DNA of 64,000 nt from Mobilisporobacter senegalensis (GTDB lineage Bacteria; Bacillota; Clostridia; Lachnospirales; Lachnospiraceae), in the NCBI RefSeq assembly GCF_003752155.1, contig NZ_RJVG01000001.1:62001-126000 (forward strand), written 5' to 3'. The notes below the pieces were generated by a model that saw nothing but the letters and a program-made list of their open reading frames with translations, searched no databases and was not told the DNA's origin. How positions within the stretch are numbered: position 1 is the stretch's first letter; each line of letters opens with the position of its first letter. Both the position numbers and the translations under genes were made by a program. Shown one piece after another: positions 19,074-28,098 of the stretch.

Positions 19074-20900
19074 TTAATCACCCTCCATGATATGTGTTGG
19101 TATTATGATAGTTGCCCTTGTCCATTCCTTATATTTACTCTCAAGCATCAAGCCATAGTCATCTCCATAATATAATTTGATACGTTCATTTACATTAAAA
19201 ATACCATATCCTTCGTTCTGATTCATCTTACCTTCCGATAAACAGTGATTAATTGTTCTAAGTTTCTCTTCTTCAATGCCATATCCGTCATCTTCCACAC
19301 ACATTTTTATGACCGTTATGCCATTGTCATTGAAATGCCTGCTAAAATGGATATGGATGAAACCCGGCTTCTCTTTTAACTTAATGCCATGGTATATGGC
19401 ATTTTCCACTAACGGCTGCAATAATAATTTAATAGTCGGGACATTAAGCAGATCATGGCTGATATCAATATGATAATTTAATTTGGATTTATAGCGTATA
19501 CTTTGAATTTCCAGATAACTTCGTACATGTTCTATTTCATCTTTTAAGGTAATCACTTCATTTCCTTTACTTAAACTTAATCGGAAGAATTTACCTAAAG
19601 AATTGGCTAATATACTAATTTCGGATGCTCCCTGGTCTGCCGCCTGCCAGGTAATGGCATTTAATGTATTATATAAAAAATGGGGATTGATCTGGGCCTG
19701 CAGTGCCTTTAATTCAGCTTTTCTCTTTAACTTCTGCACAGTTTTCACATTTTCTTTCTCTTCTTTTAATGCTTCTATATTGATATTAAGCTCCGTAATC
19801 AGATCATCGATTTCACCAATCATATAATTAAAGCTATTTGCCAGATTTCCAACTTCATTATCATATGGATACTGAAATTTAACTTTAAAATCCTGCTGGA
19901 TTGCTTTTCTCATTATCTTATCCAGCAGATTCATTGGAGCAGTGATACTGTAGGTAAATAGGGCAATAATAAATATACTGACCCCAATACTTATGAGGGT
20001 GATAATGATAATAAATATCCGAAGTGCTTCCAAATTACTGAGTAGTTCTGTTTTTGATTTAATACTGTATAAGTTCCATCCATTTGTTTTAATCTTGGTA
20101 AAGGTACCTAAGTATTCTGTTTTATCATATAAAACACTCTCACAGATCGCATTTTTACTGCCTAATTTTTCTTCGTTAAAATTTTTTATGATCTGTTTTT
20201 CTTCATTACCGCAATTTACAATGTTATTCCCATCTTTATCTGTGATAAATAATTTATCAACAGATGCGTAACTATTTTTAAAATACTTTACAAATTCTGA
20301 TTGTTGGAGATTTACAACAATATATACATTCTCCCTGCTTCCCACTACTAAAAAGCGGAATACCACAGGTATCACAGTATCATTCCCTGTAAAAATCTTA
20401 TCTTTCATTGCCGGAAACCAGGATATGGTCTTTAGAGGATCATTCTCAAAACCAAGATAAAATTCTGAATCTGTAAAATTAAAATCTCTTCTTTTGATCC
20501 TGGAGAAATTATCGAATTCACCGTATCTTGTATATACATAAACAGAATGGATATACCGGTCCCCCTGATATAATTCTGTTATGGAATCTGCTATATTTCC
20601 TAATAATTTGGAATATCTTTCACATTCAGGATCGTTTAAATAGGTACTCATTGCTAAAGTAAATGTCTGATTATTGCACATTGCATATACTCTTCGAACA
20701 ATTGCTCCAATTCTGTCGTTCAGATAATTATTAGCCTGATATATAATATCTTCCGAACTGCTATATGTATTTTCCAAAGTATCTTTAAAGGCATAATTGT
20801 AGTAAAGATATCCTACAGTGCTGCTATTGGCTAATAATATAGCTGAACACAGGATAATTATTTTTGTACGGATTTTTAAACTACCAATTAACTTTAGCAT
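19074..20900 (-). CDS. Sensor histidine kinase (YesM-like)
   Basis: A 608-residue membrane kinase: TM1 at about 12-34, an extracellular dCACHE-like sensor (about 40-290), TM2 at about 294-317, HAMP (to about 370), a short coiled coil, then the His_kinase (LytS/YehU class) motif ALQAQINPHFLYNTLNAITW with phospho-acceptor His 407, and an HATPase domain (LLLQPLVENAIYHGI, EDDGYGI, GYGIFNVNERIKLYYG). This class typically senses extracellular sugars or binding-protein complexes. The gene precedes and nearly touches the YesN-like regulator and follows the permease genes after 64 bp. Confidence 0.93.
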   Translation of the reverse strand: MLKLIGSLKIRTKIIILCSAILLANSSTVGYLYYNYAFKDTLENTYSSSEDIIYQANNYLNDRIGAIVRRVYAMCNNQTFTLAMSTYLNDPECERYSKLLGNIADSITELYQGDRYIHSVYVYTRYGEFDNFSRIKRRDFNFTDSEFYLGFENDPLKTISWFPAMKDKIFTGNDTVIPVVFRFLVVGSRENVYIVVNLQQSEFVKYFKNSYASVDKLFITDKDGNNIVNCGNEEKQIIKNFNEEKLGSKNAICESVLYDKTEYLGTFTKIKTNGWNLYSIKSKTELLSNLEALRIFIIIITLISIGVSIFIIALFTYSITAPMNLLDKIMRKAIQQDFKVKFQYPYDNEVGNLANSFNYMIGEIDDLITELNINIEALKEEKENVKTVQKLKRKAELKALQAQINPHFLYNTLNAITWQAADQGASEISILANSLGKFFRLSLSKGNEVITLKDEIEHVRSYLEIQSIRYKSKLNYHIDISHDLLNVPTIKLLLQPLVENAIYHGIKLKEKPGFIHIHFSRHFNDNGITVIKMCVEDDGYGIEEEKLRTINHCLSEGKMNQNEGYGIFNVNERIKLYYGDDYGLMLESKYKEWTRATIIIPTHIMEGD

Positions 20901-20964
20901 TTCCCCACCTCACAACAGAACAATTTTTGACAATATAATTATATCATGGATTCTGCCATTCTTA

Positions 20965-21810
20965 CTAACCTTTCACGGCTCCTGCGGTCAATCCGGCAAT
21001 AAATTGTTTATTGGCAAAGAAATATACAATTAAAATAGGAATGATGGCAATGGATGCACCAGCTAACATAACATGCCATTCCGCTGCTGCATTAATAGAG
21101 TATTTTAATTGAACAACTGCCACTGTTAAGGTTCTTAAATTTGGCATGGAAATACTCATAATTAAAGTTGTCACATAATCATTCCATGAATTCCTAAATG
21201 TAAATAATGCAACTACTGCCATAATGGGCTTGATCAAAGGCATTATCACTTTAAAGAAAATCCCATAGATCGTACACCCATCTATAATCGCAGCTTCATC
21301 CAATTCTTTTGGAATACTTTTTACAAAACCCATTACTAATAATACATTAGAAGCCTGTCCTCCCGTTAATGCCAGGATCAACCCAATTACACTTTTATGT
21401 AATTTCAGTGCCATTAACAGATTATAAATGGGATACAAAGTTACGGATCCCAATGCTACAAACATTAACCCTACATAAAAGATCATGATTAGTTTTTTTC
21501 CAACGAAGTCTCTTCTTGCAAATACAAACCCTGCTAAAGAAGAAGTAATGACAGCAATTAACATACTTGAGATACTAATGAAGACGCTATTCCAGGTATA
21601 TTTTGCAAAGTCCGCCTGAATAAATGCATTCCAATAATTCTCAAGGTGCCAGCCATCCTGAGGAAAGAAACTGCCTCCTGCTGTCAATTCACTATTGGTT
21701 TTAAAGGAACCGATTACTGCATAAATAATAGGATATAAAGTAAATACAACCATAATACATAAAAAGATCCCTATACCAATTCCAAGCCCGTATCTCTTAA
21801 ATCTACCCAT
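20965..21810 (-). CDS. Sugar ABC transporter permease (MalG-type)
   Basis: A 281-residue inner-membrane permease with six predicted membrane segments and the MalG-class EAA loop ELDEAAIIDGCTIYGIFFKVIMPLIKP-like region near residues 170-200. The C-terminus AGLTAGAVKG is typical of the MalG branch. AGGAGG lies 8 nt before ATG 21810, 16 nt after the stop of the partner permease gene. No ATPase gene is present in the locus; as is common for such importers in Firmicutes, a shared MsmX-like ATPase encoded elsewhere is expected. Confidence 0.93.
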   Translation of the reverse strand: MGRFKRYGLGIGIGIFLCIMVVFTLYPIIYAVIGSFKTNSELTAGGSFFPQDGWHLENYWNAFIQADFAKYTWNSVFISISSMLIAVITSSLAGFVFARRDFVGKKLIMIFYVGLMFVALGSVTLYPIYNLLMALKLHKSVIGLILALTGGQASNVLLVMGFVKSIPKELDEAAIIDGCTIYGIFFKVIMPLIKPIMAVVALFTFRNSWNDYVTTLIMSISMPNLRTLTVAVVQLKYSINAAAEWHVMLAGASIAIIPILIVYFFANKQFIAGLTAGAVKG

Positions 21811-21826
21811 GTCTCTTTCCTCCTCT

Positions 21827-22768
21827 CTAGTAGACATCATCTAATTTCTTTGATACAAATAAATAAAATACTGTGATTCCACCTGCTATTAATGCTGAAA
21901 CTGCGCTGACAGCTGCACCATACCCATATTGTTTTGACACAATGCTGCCTGGAGAGATGGAGAAGAAGAATTGATACCCATATAATGACATGACCATTGT
22001 AGAATTATCAGGGCCACCTTCCGTTAATACCATTACATTGCTCATATCATTAAAAGCTGCTGTAATGGAAATCATAAGTATGATCTTAAGTATTGGACCC
22101 AGCATTGGAACTGTTATGTACCACAAAGTCTGCAGGCGGTTTGCACCATCAATCCTGGCGCTTTCTAAAGTATCTTCTGAAATTCTCTGAAGCCCTGCTA
22201 TAAAATAAACCATATAATTTCCGATGCCGCCCCAGATTGCTGTGATAACCAGAGTTTTCATTGCATGATCGGTACCTAACCAGTTGATCGGCTGCTTGAT
22301 AACATTCCAATCCAGCAGGAAACGATTGATCTGTCCATTATAAACATTAAATAGCAGATAGAATACAAGTCCCATTACTGCAGAACTCATAATCGTTGGC
22401 ACAAAAATGACACTTTGCACCAGTCCGTTGCCTTTGCGCTGCTTATTTAAAAATAATGCAAGGAGGAAAGCCAACGGTATGATCAGTACAATTTTTGCCC
22501 CTGCATAGATTAATGTATTCCTCACTGTCTTCCAATAGATTTCATCGTGAAAAACCCGGATGATATTATCAAGTCCTATAAATTTAGGATCAGGAGTACC
22601 GATTCCACCATATCGGTAAAAGATAAATTTCAAAGTCCATATACATGGATAAATAGAAAACGCTATAAATAGAATCAGATTTGGGAGAAGCAAACTGTAA
22701 GATTGTAAATTCTCTTTCATCTTTCTCATTCGTTTTATGTTTGATATTTGTGTGCCATGTTTACTCAT
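21827..22768 (-). CDS. Sugar ABC transporter permease (MalF/UgpA-type)
   Basis: A 313-residue permease with six membrane segments and the EAA loop ISEDTLESARIDGANRLQTL near residues 195-215. It pairs with the MalG-type permease downstream. The start at 22768 gives the normal short cytoplasmic N-terminus; an open frame reaching 22885 would read through two intergenic hairpins and is rejected. AAAGGAAG lies about 10-12 nt upstream. The gap to the binding-protein gene is 153 bp and holds strong inverted repeats. Confidence 0.92.
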   Translation of the reverse strand: MSKHGTQISNIKRMRKMKENLQSYSLLLPNLILFIAFSIYPCIWTLKFIFYRYGGIGTPDPKFIGLDNIIRVFHDEIYWKTVRNTLIYAGAKIVLIIPLAFLLALFLNKQRKGNGLVQSVIFVPTIMSSAVMGLVFYLLFNVYNGQINRFLLDWNVIKQPINWLGTDHAMKTLVITAIWGGIGNYMVYFIAGLQRISEDTLESARIDGANRLQTLWYITVPMLGPILKIILMISITAAFNDMSNVMVLTEGGPDNSTMVMSLYGYQFFFSISPGSIVSKQYGYGAAVSAVSALIAGGITVFYLFVSKKLDDVY

Positions 22769-22807
22769 CACAGCTATTCTTCCTTTCTGTTCCATAGGTA
22801 TCTGGAT

Positions 22808-22864
22808 AATTGTGAAACTTTTATATATTCTGATTTGGGATACCAATAATACAGTTTCACAATT
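22808..22864 (-). repeat. Long inverted repeat between binding-protein and permease genes
   Basis: AATTGTGAAACT (22808-22819) and AGTTTCACAATT (22853-22864) are perfect 12-bp complements around a 33-nt loop. Together with the GC-rich hairpin at 22879-22905, this could protect the binding-protein mRNA 3' end or limit transcription into the permeases. Confidence 0.55.
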
Positions 22865-22878
22865 CCGATAATAAATTG

Positions 22879-22905
22879 GGGGCATTAGTTTGATAACTAT
22901 GCCCC
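22879..22905 (-). terminator. Hairpin just after the binding-protein gene
   Basis: GGGGCATTAGTT and AACTATGCCCC form an 11-bp stem with one bulged T and a 4-nt loop, starting 17 bp past the binding-protein stop. No strong U-tract follows on the minus strand, so it is probably a partial terminator or an RNA-stabilising element rather than a full stop. Confidence 0.55.
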
Positions 22906-22921
22906 ATTAAGTAACCTTTAT

Positions 22922-24352
22922 TTATTTTGAAGGATTCTTTGGATTGAAACTATCAATTTTAATCTCCGTACCAGTACCTTCATCTATTCCGGCTTTTAAT
23001 GCTGCATTATATCTGTCAGTTAAATCTTTTAAACCGGATTTGATATCTGCATCACCTAACATCATACTTCCGAAGGTAGCATACATATCCATACCTTCCA
23101 CTAATACAGCATTTGCATTCACTTCCTGTGGAGCCAGCGGCCATATTGCATCTGTATCTCCAATGAGCAGGTCTGCATTATCTATATAAACTTGCGCCGG
23201 TTTCGCTTTTTCAATAACGGCTGGTATAATACTGATACCCAGGCCTTGTTCATAGTACTCTGCTAAATAATCAATATCTGTAAAAATTGCTCTGTACGCT
23301 TTCCAGGCTGCATCCAGATTCTTACTTTCTGCATTGAATAAATAACCGCCATTTGCTATGTAGCTTTGAGCACCTTTTACGTTACCGTCACTTACAGGGA
23401 TTTGAACAACCCCCCATTCATCTTTCATTGGAAACTGGTTCTTATAAACACCCGGCTCTGCATGAGTATAGGAAATATACATCCCAATTTTACCGTCTGC
23501 AAATTGAGTCCTGAGGGGATCAATATCTAAGGATTCACATCCTGGGAAAGCACACTCTGGGGATAACAGTGTTTTCCAGGAATTGATCACCGGTTCATAC
23601 CCTGAGAAGTCATATTTACCCGCAGCAAAATCATAACCATAAGATAAACCTAATTCCCGTTGTACCTGATATAGTAAAGAGCGGCCAAGTGCAGAACCCG
23701 GACTCTTCATATTTGCCGCAAAACCATAGATTCCTTCGCCGGAAAGTTTACTGGTGATTATCCTTGCATCTTCTACCATTTCTTCCAATGTTGCAGGAGG
23801 ATTGGCAATACCTGCTTTTTCAAATATTGCTTTATTGTAGAATAGACGGCCAGTTGTACCGGTCGTTGGTACATAATAAACTTTTCCATCGATCTCGTTC
23901 ATTCCGGGGATGATTACAGATCCAAATGTTGCTTTGAAATCATCATCCATATACGGAGTATAATCAGCCCATCTTCCACTGTTGACATACTTCTGGAATA
24001 TCTGGGTCTGATGGACTATGATATCCGGTGCTTCTCCTGATTGGAATGCCATATCAATTGCCTGTTCATAATTTTCTGTATAGATTTGATAATCTACTTC
24101 GATGTTATCCGTATTATTTCCATTGTACGCATCTACTTTTGAAGTGATTAAATCAGCATCATGTCTGTCTTTTGACCATATAACGACTTTTGTCTTTTCT
24201 CCGGTCGCTTCTGAATCAGTCTTACTTTCATCGGTGGATTCTGTTGTGGATGGAGTGTCGCCTGATTTATCAACAGATTTTCCACACCCTGCCATCATCG
24301 TTGCAGTTAAAGCAACGGATAACAGGAAAGCCAGTAACTTTCTTTTTCTCAT
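22922..24352 (-). CDS. Sugar ABC transporter substrate-binding lipoprotein
   Basis: A 476-residue extracellular solute-binding protein (family 1). The lipoprotein signal MRKRKLLAFLLSVALTATMM ends in the lipobox MAGC, followed by a Ser/Thr/Asp/Glu linker. The mature part has typical features: early TKVVIWSKDRHD, the alpha-helical hinge regions and IGMYISYTHAEPGVY. GGGAGG precedes the ATG. It is the first gene of the transporter/kinase/glycosidase set and has its own promoter at 24406-24434. The ligand is likely an oligosaccharide handled by the GH130 and GH106-like enzymes. Confidence 0.93.
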   Translation of the reverse strand: MRKRKLLAFLLSVALTATMMAGCGKSVDKSGDTPSTTESTDESKTDSEATGEKTKVVIWSKDRHDADLITSKVDAYNGNNTDNIEVDYQIYTENYEQAIDMAFQSGEAPDIIVHQTQIFQKYVNSGRWADYTPYMDDDFKATFGSVIIPGMNEIDGKVYYVPTTGTTGRLFYNKAIFEKAGIANPPATLEEMVEDARIITSKLSGEGIYGFAANMKSPGSALGRSLLYQVQRELGLSYGYDFAAGKYDFSGYEPVINSWKTLLSPECAFPGCESLDIDPLRTQFADGKIGMYISYTHAEPGVYKNQFPMKDEWGVVQIPVSDGNVKGAQSYIANGGYLFNAESKNLDAAWKAYRAIFTDIDYLAEYYEQGLGISIIPAVIEKAKPAQVYIDNADLLIGDTDAIWPLAPQEVNANAVLVEGMDMYATFGSMMLGDADIKSGLKDLTDRYNAALKAGIDEGTGTEIKIDSFNPKNPSK

Positions 24353-24405
24353 AAATATTCCTCCCTTTACATTTCGCTTTTGCTTGTTTATTGCACTTAA
24401 ATATT

Positions 24406-24434
24406 ATTATATTTTAAACTATTTGCAAATCCAA
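24406..24434 (-). promoter_or_regulatory. Promoter of the sugar transporter operon
   Basis: Minus-strand TTGGAT (24429-24434) and TATAAT (24406-24411) are separated by 17 bp. The 129-bp gap upstream of the binding-protein gene holds no obvious terminator after the FAD oxidoreductase gene, so some read-through is possible. Confidence 0.6.
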
Positions 24435-24481
24435 TATATGACTTATGGATGTTTAAAATCTGATGGTATCACAATCACTGT

Positions 24482-25807
24482 TTATGATAGAATCCCACCT
24501 TGTTTTATGAGCATTTCCTGCAATTCCTTCCCTGGAATCTGGCGGAATGTTAACTTTTTCTTACAGCAGAGTGCGGCGGCTGTCCCTGCGGCTTCTCCCG
24601 TTGCAAAGCAGGCAGGCATAACACGAACAGAGCCTAGCATAGCACGGTCAGTGCTTATAGTTCTTCCTGCTACCAACAGGTTATGAAATCCAACCGGGAG
24701 CAGTGCTCTGTAAGGAATGGAATAAGCTTCCCCAATCTTATATTTTGATGTTACATATTCTCTATTTGTGCTGTAATCATCCTCTTTTGGTGTTGCTGCA
24801 TGTATATCAATCGGATAGGAATAGCGGGCAATCGTATCTTCAAAATCTGCCCTGTTATAGTAATCTTCTTTCGTAAGTTTATAATCTCCAACAATTCTCC
24901 TGGATTCCCTTAAGCCAATCACAGGACCGGATGAAGCCAAAACTGCCTTTTCTGCTCCAGGTACATATTTTCTTAAGAAATTCATGAACTCCGGCAATCT
25001 GGCCCTTGCTTCCATCTCTGCCCTTGTTAAATCCTTCCCATCCAGTGGATTAAAATGATATACATGTCCAAAATTTAATCCTGCCATACCATCCGCCTGC
25101 AGGGCAATCCCTGCAACATATCTTTCATCTTTGGGAAAATCATTATTCTCTTTCGCTTTCTTTACTGCAACATTCAGATTTCCATCTTCTCCACTTTCTC
25201 TGGCATATATCATAAACCGATCTGTATCAAAATTAGAGATCCTGAAACATAAGGTACCTGCCTGCACTAATCCCTCTTCATCTCCATATTCAAAGGAGCC
25301 CCCTGCCATGGCAACAAGATCTGCATCTCCGGTACAATCAATAAAATATTTTGCTCTGATACAGTAATTTCCACCCTTATTATGTACATTAACAGCTTTT
25401 ATCTTACCGGCTTCCACGATAACATCTGTTACGAGACTATGGAGAAGAATATTACATTTACTCTCCAATACAATCTGATCAGAAACTCTTTTTAACACTT
25501 CCGGATCAATTGGGACCCAGTCATATTCTTTTATTCTGCCTTCCTTATGGTCATAAAACGGACTGACGTAGCTTTCCTTCTTCATACAATTCAGAACCTC
25601 CAGTCCGATTCCTCCAACAATAGGGCGCTCTCCATCAGTATAAGGACAAAAAGCCGGCACTGATCCATTGGTGGCCATACCTCCAAGAAACCCTGCTCTT
25701 TCAATTAATAATACTTTCCGTCCATTTCTTGATGCCGAAACTGCTGCTCCGATTCCCGCAGGTCCGCCACCTGCTACAATTACATCATACTCTTCTTTAT
25801 AATCCAT
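24482..25807 (-). CDS. FAD-dependent oxidoreductase (FAD_oxidored family)
   Basis: A 441-residue flavoprotein with an N-terminal Rossmann dinucleotide motif (VIVAGGGPAGIGAAVSASRNG, with Glu in LLIERAGFLGG), the mid-domain FIDCTGDADL, and a C-terminal FAD-binding segment (LLVAGRTISTDRAMLGSVRV, then CFATGEAAGTAAAL). This is the PF12831-like group often found beside polysaccharide-degradation genes and sometimes misannotated as xanthan lyase. AAGGAGG lies 7 nt before the ATG. It directly precedes the sugar transporter genes, so a redox step on a sugar or sugar derivative is plausible. The substrate is unknown. Confidence 0.85.
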   Translation of the reverse strand: MDYKEEYDVIVAGGGPAGIGAAVSASRNGRKVLLIERAGFLGGMATNGSVPAFCPYTDGERPIVGGIGLEVLNCMKKESYVSPFYDHKEGRIKEYDWVPIDPEVLKRVSDQIVLESKCNILLHSLVTDVIVEAGKIKAVNVHNKGGNYCIRAKYFIDCTGDADLVAMAGGSFEYGDEEGLVQAGTLCFRISNFDTDRFMIYARESGEDGNLNVAVKKAKENNDFPKDERYVAGIALQADGMAGLNFGHVYHFNPLDGKDLTRAEMEARARLPEFMNFLRKYVPGAEKAVLASSGPVIGLRESRRIVGDYKLTKEDYYNRADFEDTIARYSYPIDIHAATPKEDDYSTNREYVTSKYKIGEAYSIPYRALLPVGFHNLLVAGRTISTDRAMLGSVRVMPACFATGEAAGTAAALCCKKKLTFRQIPGKELQEMLIKQGGILS

Positions 25808-25987
25808 GGCATTTCCTCCTTACCACTGAAATCTTTTTCTTTACATATGTTCTGATATAAGTCATCATCCTATTTACAGACTCTGCCTAAATATAATTAT
25901 ATTAATTTTATTATGAAAACCTCTAAGATGTAATCCAAAATACGAACCTGATATGTATAATATTCAAACATTTTATGATATAGAAAA

Positions 25988-26015
25988 TGCCTCGTCTAAA
26001 AATCAAGACGAGGCA
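25988..26015 (-). terminator. Terminator after the esterase gene
   Basis: TGCCTCGTCT (25988-25997) and AGACGAGGCA (26006-26015) form a 10-bp stem with an 8-nt loop, followed on the minus strand by TTTTCTA. It ends the esterase transcript and isolates it from the FAD oxidoreductase gene. Confidence 0.8.
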
Positions 26016-26038
26016 ATATTATTTCAACTGAAAAAGAC

Positions 26039-26860
26039 TTATTCACGAGTGAGCCCATTAAGCCACACTTTAGCTAATTGTATCCAACTTTCACATTCCT
26101 TCTGTATTCCATATCCATCCGGTCTTGCAGTCAGTTCATTAGCAAGTCCCAGTCCATGTGCCCCTACCGGGTACATATGAAACTCTGTCGGTATCTTATG
26201 TTCTACCAGGCCTTCCACAAAGAGAAGGGAGTTCTCTACAGGTACACTGGCATCGGTAAAAGTATGCCAGATAAATGTTCTTGGGGTGTCTTTACTAATC
26301 TGATCCTCTAAGGACATCTCATTTACAAGACTATCATATCTGTCTCCCAGTAAATTACGAAAAGAATCTTTATGAGCAAACTTCTTAGATGTAATTACCG
26401 GATAATTTAAAATTAACCCATTAGGCTTTATGGTTTCAGCGGAAACCTTTAGTTTATCTGATAAGAATTCTCTATTCCAGAACACTCCCAGACTGGCAGC
26501 CAGATGTCCACCTGCAGATGACCCCTGAACTATAATTTTATCCGTATCAATATGATATTCTTCACCCTGGCTTCTAAGATAAGCTATTGATTTAGACAAT
26601 TCTAACAGGGACGTTGGATAGCGTGCCGGTGCTACAGAATAACGAAGTACCGCCGCGTGATATCCCATAGACATGAACTGTATGGCAAATGCTTCTGCTT
26701 CTCTGTCTGATGTCATGGAATATCCGCCACCTGGGCATATAAGTATAAGAGGACGTAATTTTTCTGGATCTATCTCATCTGAATTATCCAAAAAGTACAT
26801 ACATAACTTTACATATGGCATGGATCCTTCTACATTGACACTTATTTCTTTGTAAATCAT
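26039..26860 (-). CDS. Alpha/beta hydrolase (acetyl esterase / BD-FAE-like)
   Basis: A 273-residue esterase of the alpha/beta hydrolase fold, without signal peptide. It shows the oxyanion motif ICPGGGYSM, the nucleophile elbow VQGSSAGGH, an acid residue in TDASVPVENS and the catalytic His in GAHGLGLA. This pattern is shared by carbohydrate acetyl esterases linked to xylan and mannan deacetylation. AAGGAGG lies 5 nt upstream of ATG. It has its own terminator, so it belongs to a separate transcript, but its position beside the sugar locus suggests deacetylation of the same imported oligosaccharides. Confidence 0.88.
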   Translation of the reverse strand: MIYKEISVNVEGSMPYVKLCMYFLDNSDEIDPEKLRPLILICPGGGYSMTSDREAEAFAIQFMSMGYHAAVLRYSVAPARYPTSLLELSKSIAYLRSQGEEYHIDTDKIIVQGSSAGGHLAASLGVFWNREFLSDKLKVSAETIKPNGLILNYPVITSKKFAHKDSFRNLLGDRYDSLVNEMSLEDQISKDTPRTFIWHTFTDASVPVENSLLFVEGLVEHKIPTEFHMYPVGAHGLGLANELTARPDGYGIQKECESWIQLAKVWLNGLTRE

Positions 26861-27026
26861 GATATCCTCCTTGAATGATATTTTTTATATTATACGTCCA
26901 GGCTCCTTACCAGCACAAGCTTTATTTATAAATAATATACTGTAACTGATAAATTCAGTTTCTTACATAAAAATATCAGCCATCTATATCGGTCATTCAC
27001 CATACCTAATATAAATAGCTGCCTGC

Positions 27027-27428
27027 TTAATTATACATTTCATTCTGTTTCTGTATAATAATTTGATCAATTTTTCTAAGTAACTGCTTTTTTTTATTAC
27101 CAATTTTCTTTTCATGTTTGGTTATAAGATTTTTGCTGTATTCCTGCAACTCTGTATCAATCCGATTGATTTCCTTTTGTTTATATTTATTGATTTCATT
27201 ATTGGCATTTGATTGCTCAATATATCCATATATACGTATATCATAAACATATTTTAAGTAAAAATATTTCATTTTTTCATCAATAGATATTAAATGCTTT
27301 GGTGTCTGGGCTTCAAACTTTTGAATTATTGTTTGATTTGGGGAAGCTGCATGTACATGAAGCGCTCCTGTAAAGATAATGATAAAGATAAACACCACTA
27401 TCTTATATATTCCGTTGCCTTTATGCAC
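27027..27428 (-). CDS. Small secreted charged helical protein
   Basis: A 133-residue protein. An N-terminal signal peptide (hydrophobic IVVFIFIIIFTGALHVHA, cleavage near HAA-S) is followed by a lysine- and glutamate-rich, probably alpha-helical or coiled-coil region. The start is taken as GTG 27428, because AAGGGGG lies 8 nt upstream; a GTG three codons earlier abuts that site. It follows the next secreted gene by a gap of 24 bp and is probably in the same operon. I do not recognise a family. The two proteins share a layout (short signal, then charged helix) rather than clear sequence identity. Confidence 0.65.
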   Translation of the reverse strand: MHKGNGIYKIVVFIFIIIFTGALHVHAASPNQTIIQKFEAQTPKHLISIDEKMKYFYLKYVYDIRIYGYIEQSNANNEINKYKQKEINRIDTELQEYSKNLITKHEKKIGNKKKQLLRKIDQIIIQKQNEMYN

Positions 27429-27452
27429 TACAGCCACCCCCTTTATGAAATC

Positions 27453-27899
27453 TTATTTTGAATTAATGTATTTGCTTACCTCAGCATCAATCATTGCTTT
27501 ACCTTCTGATACTTTTGTATCTACTTTTCTTTTTATCTTATCTTCCGCACTTTTCTTTCCCTGGTTAATACCCTCTTTTATGTCTGATTTCGCAGTGTCC
27601 GTATACTGTTTTACCTGACTTTCTCCCTCCGTTACCTGTCTCTTTTCATATTCACTAAGGGCATTGATTTCTTTATCAATATTTGAAAGCTCAGATAAAA
27701 TGGATTCTTTATTGGTATTATTAATCCTATCCATATCTTGTCCGGCTACATTTGAATATTGATCTCCTTTACTATCAAATAACTGCTTTATTAAATTAAA
27801 CAGATTTGTGTTATTTGATGCAGCATATGCCTGTATGCTCCCAAGAGATAATGTAATTACCATAAATGCTACTATAAATATAATCTTCTTGTTCTTCAT
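27453..27899 (-). CDS. Small secreted coiled-coil protein
   Basis: A 148-residue protein with a signal peptide (KKIIFIVAFMVITLSLGSIQAYA, cleaved near AYA-A) and a mature part rich in Lys, Glu, Asp, Ser and Gln with long helix-forming stretches (SILSELSNIDKEINALSEYE; KSAEDKIKRKVDTKVSEGKA). Start 27899 has GGAGG 6 nt upstream; 21 codons of open frame before it lack such a site. No catalytic motif is visible. A structural, cell-wall or spore-related role is possible but not shown. Confidence 0.7.
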   Translation of the reverse strand: MKNKKIIFIVAFMVITLSLGSIQAYAASNNTNLFNLIKQLFDSKGDQYSNVAGQDMDRINNTNKESILSELSNIDKEINALSEYEKRQVTEGESQVKQYTDTAKSDIKEGINQGKKSAEDKIKRKVDTKVSEGKAMIDAEVSKYINSK

Positions 27900-28098
27900 A
27901 TATATCCTCCCTATATATGTGGTACAGTTGATAATGATTACTGATATTAAAAACAAGTTCAATTATATTGTGATTCACAAAATTTTACAATGTAAATATT
28001 ATGGTAATTTTGTAAATTTAACACATATGCTTAAGGGATATTGTCATCCACACTTAAGTATATAGTTTAAGTGAAGCAAAAAATTCTTTGATTTATAA

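Noticed and set aside
28051-28073. Inverted repeat CACTTAA / TTAAGTG as terminator of the DUF218 gene
   Set aside because: Seven A/T-rich pairs with a 9-nt loop and no following U-tract; could equally be a regulatory site, so not called.
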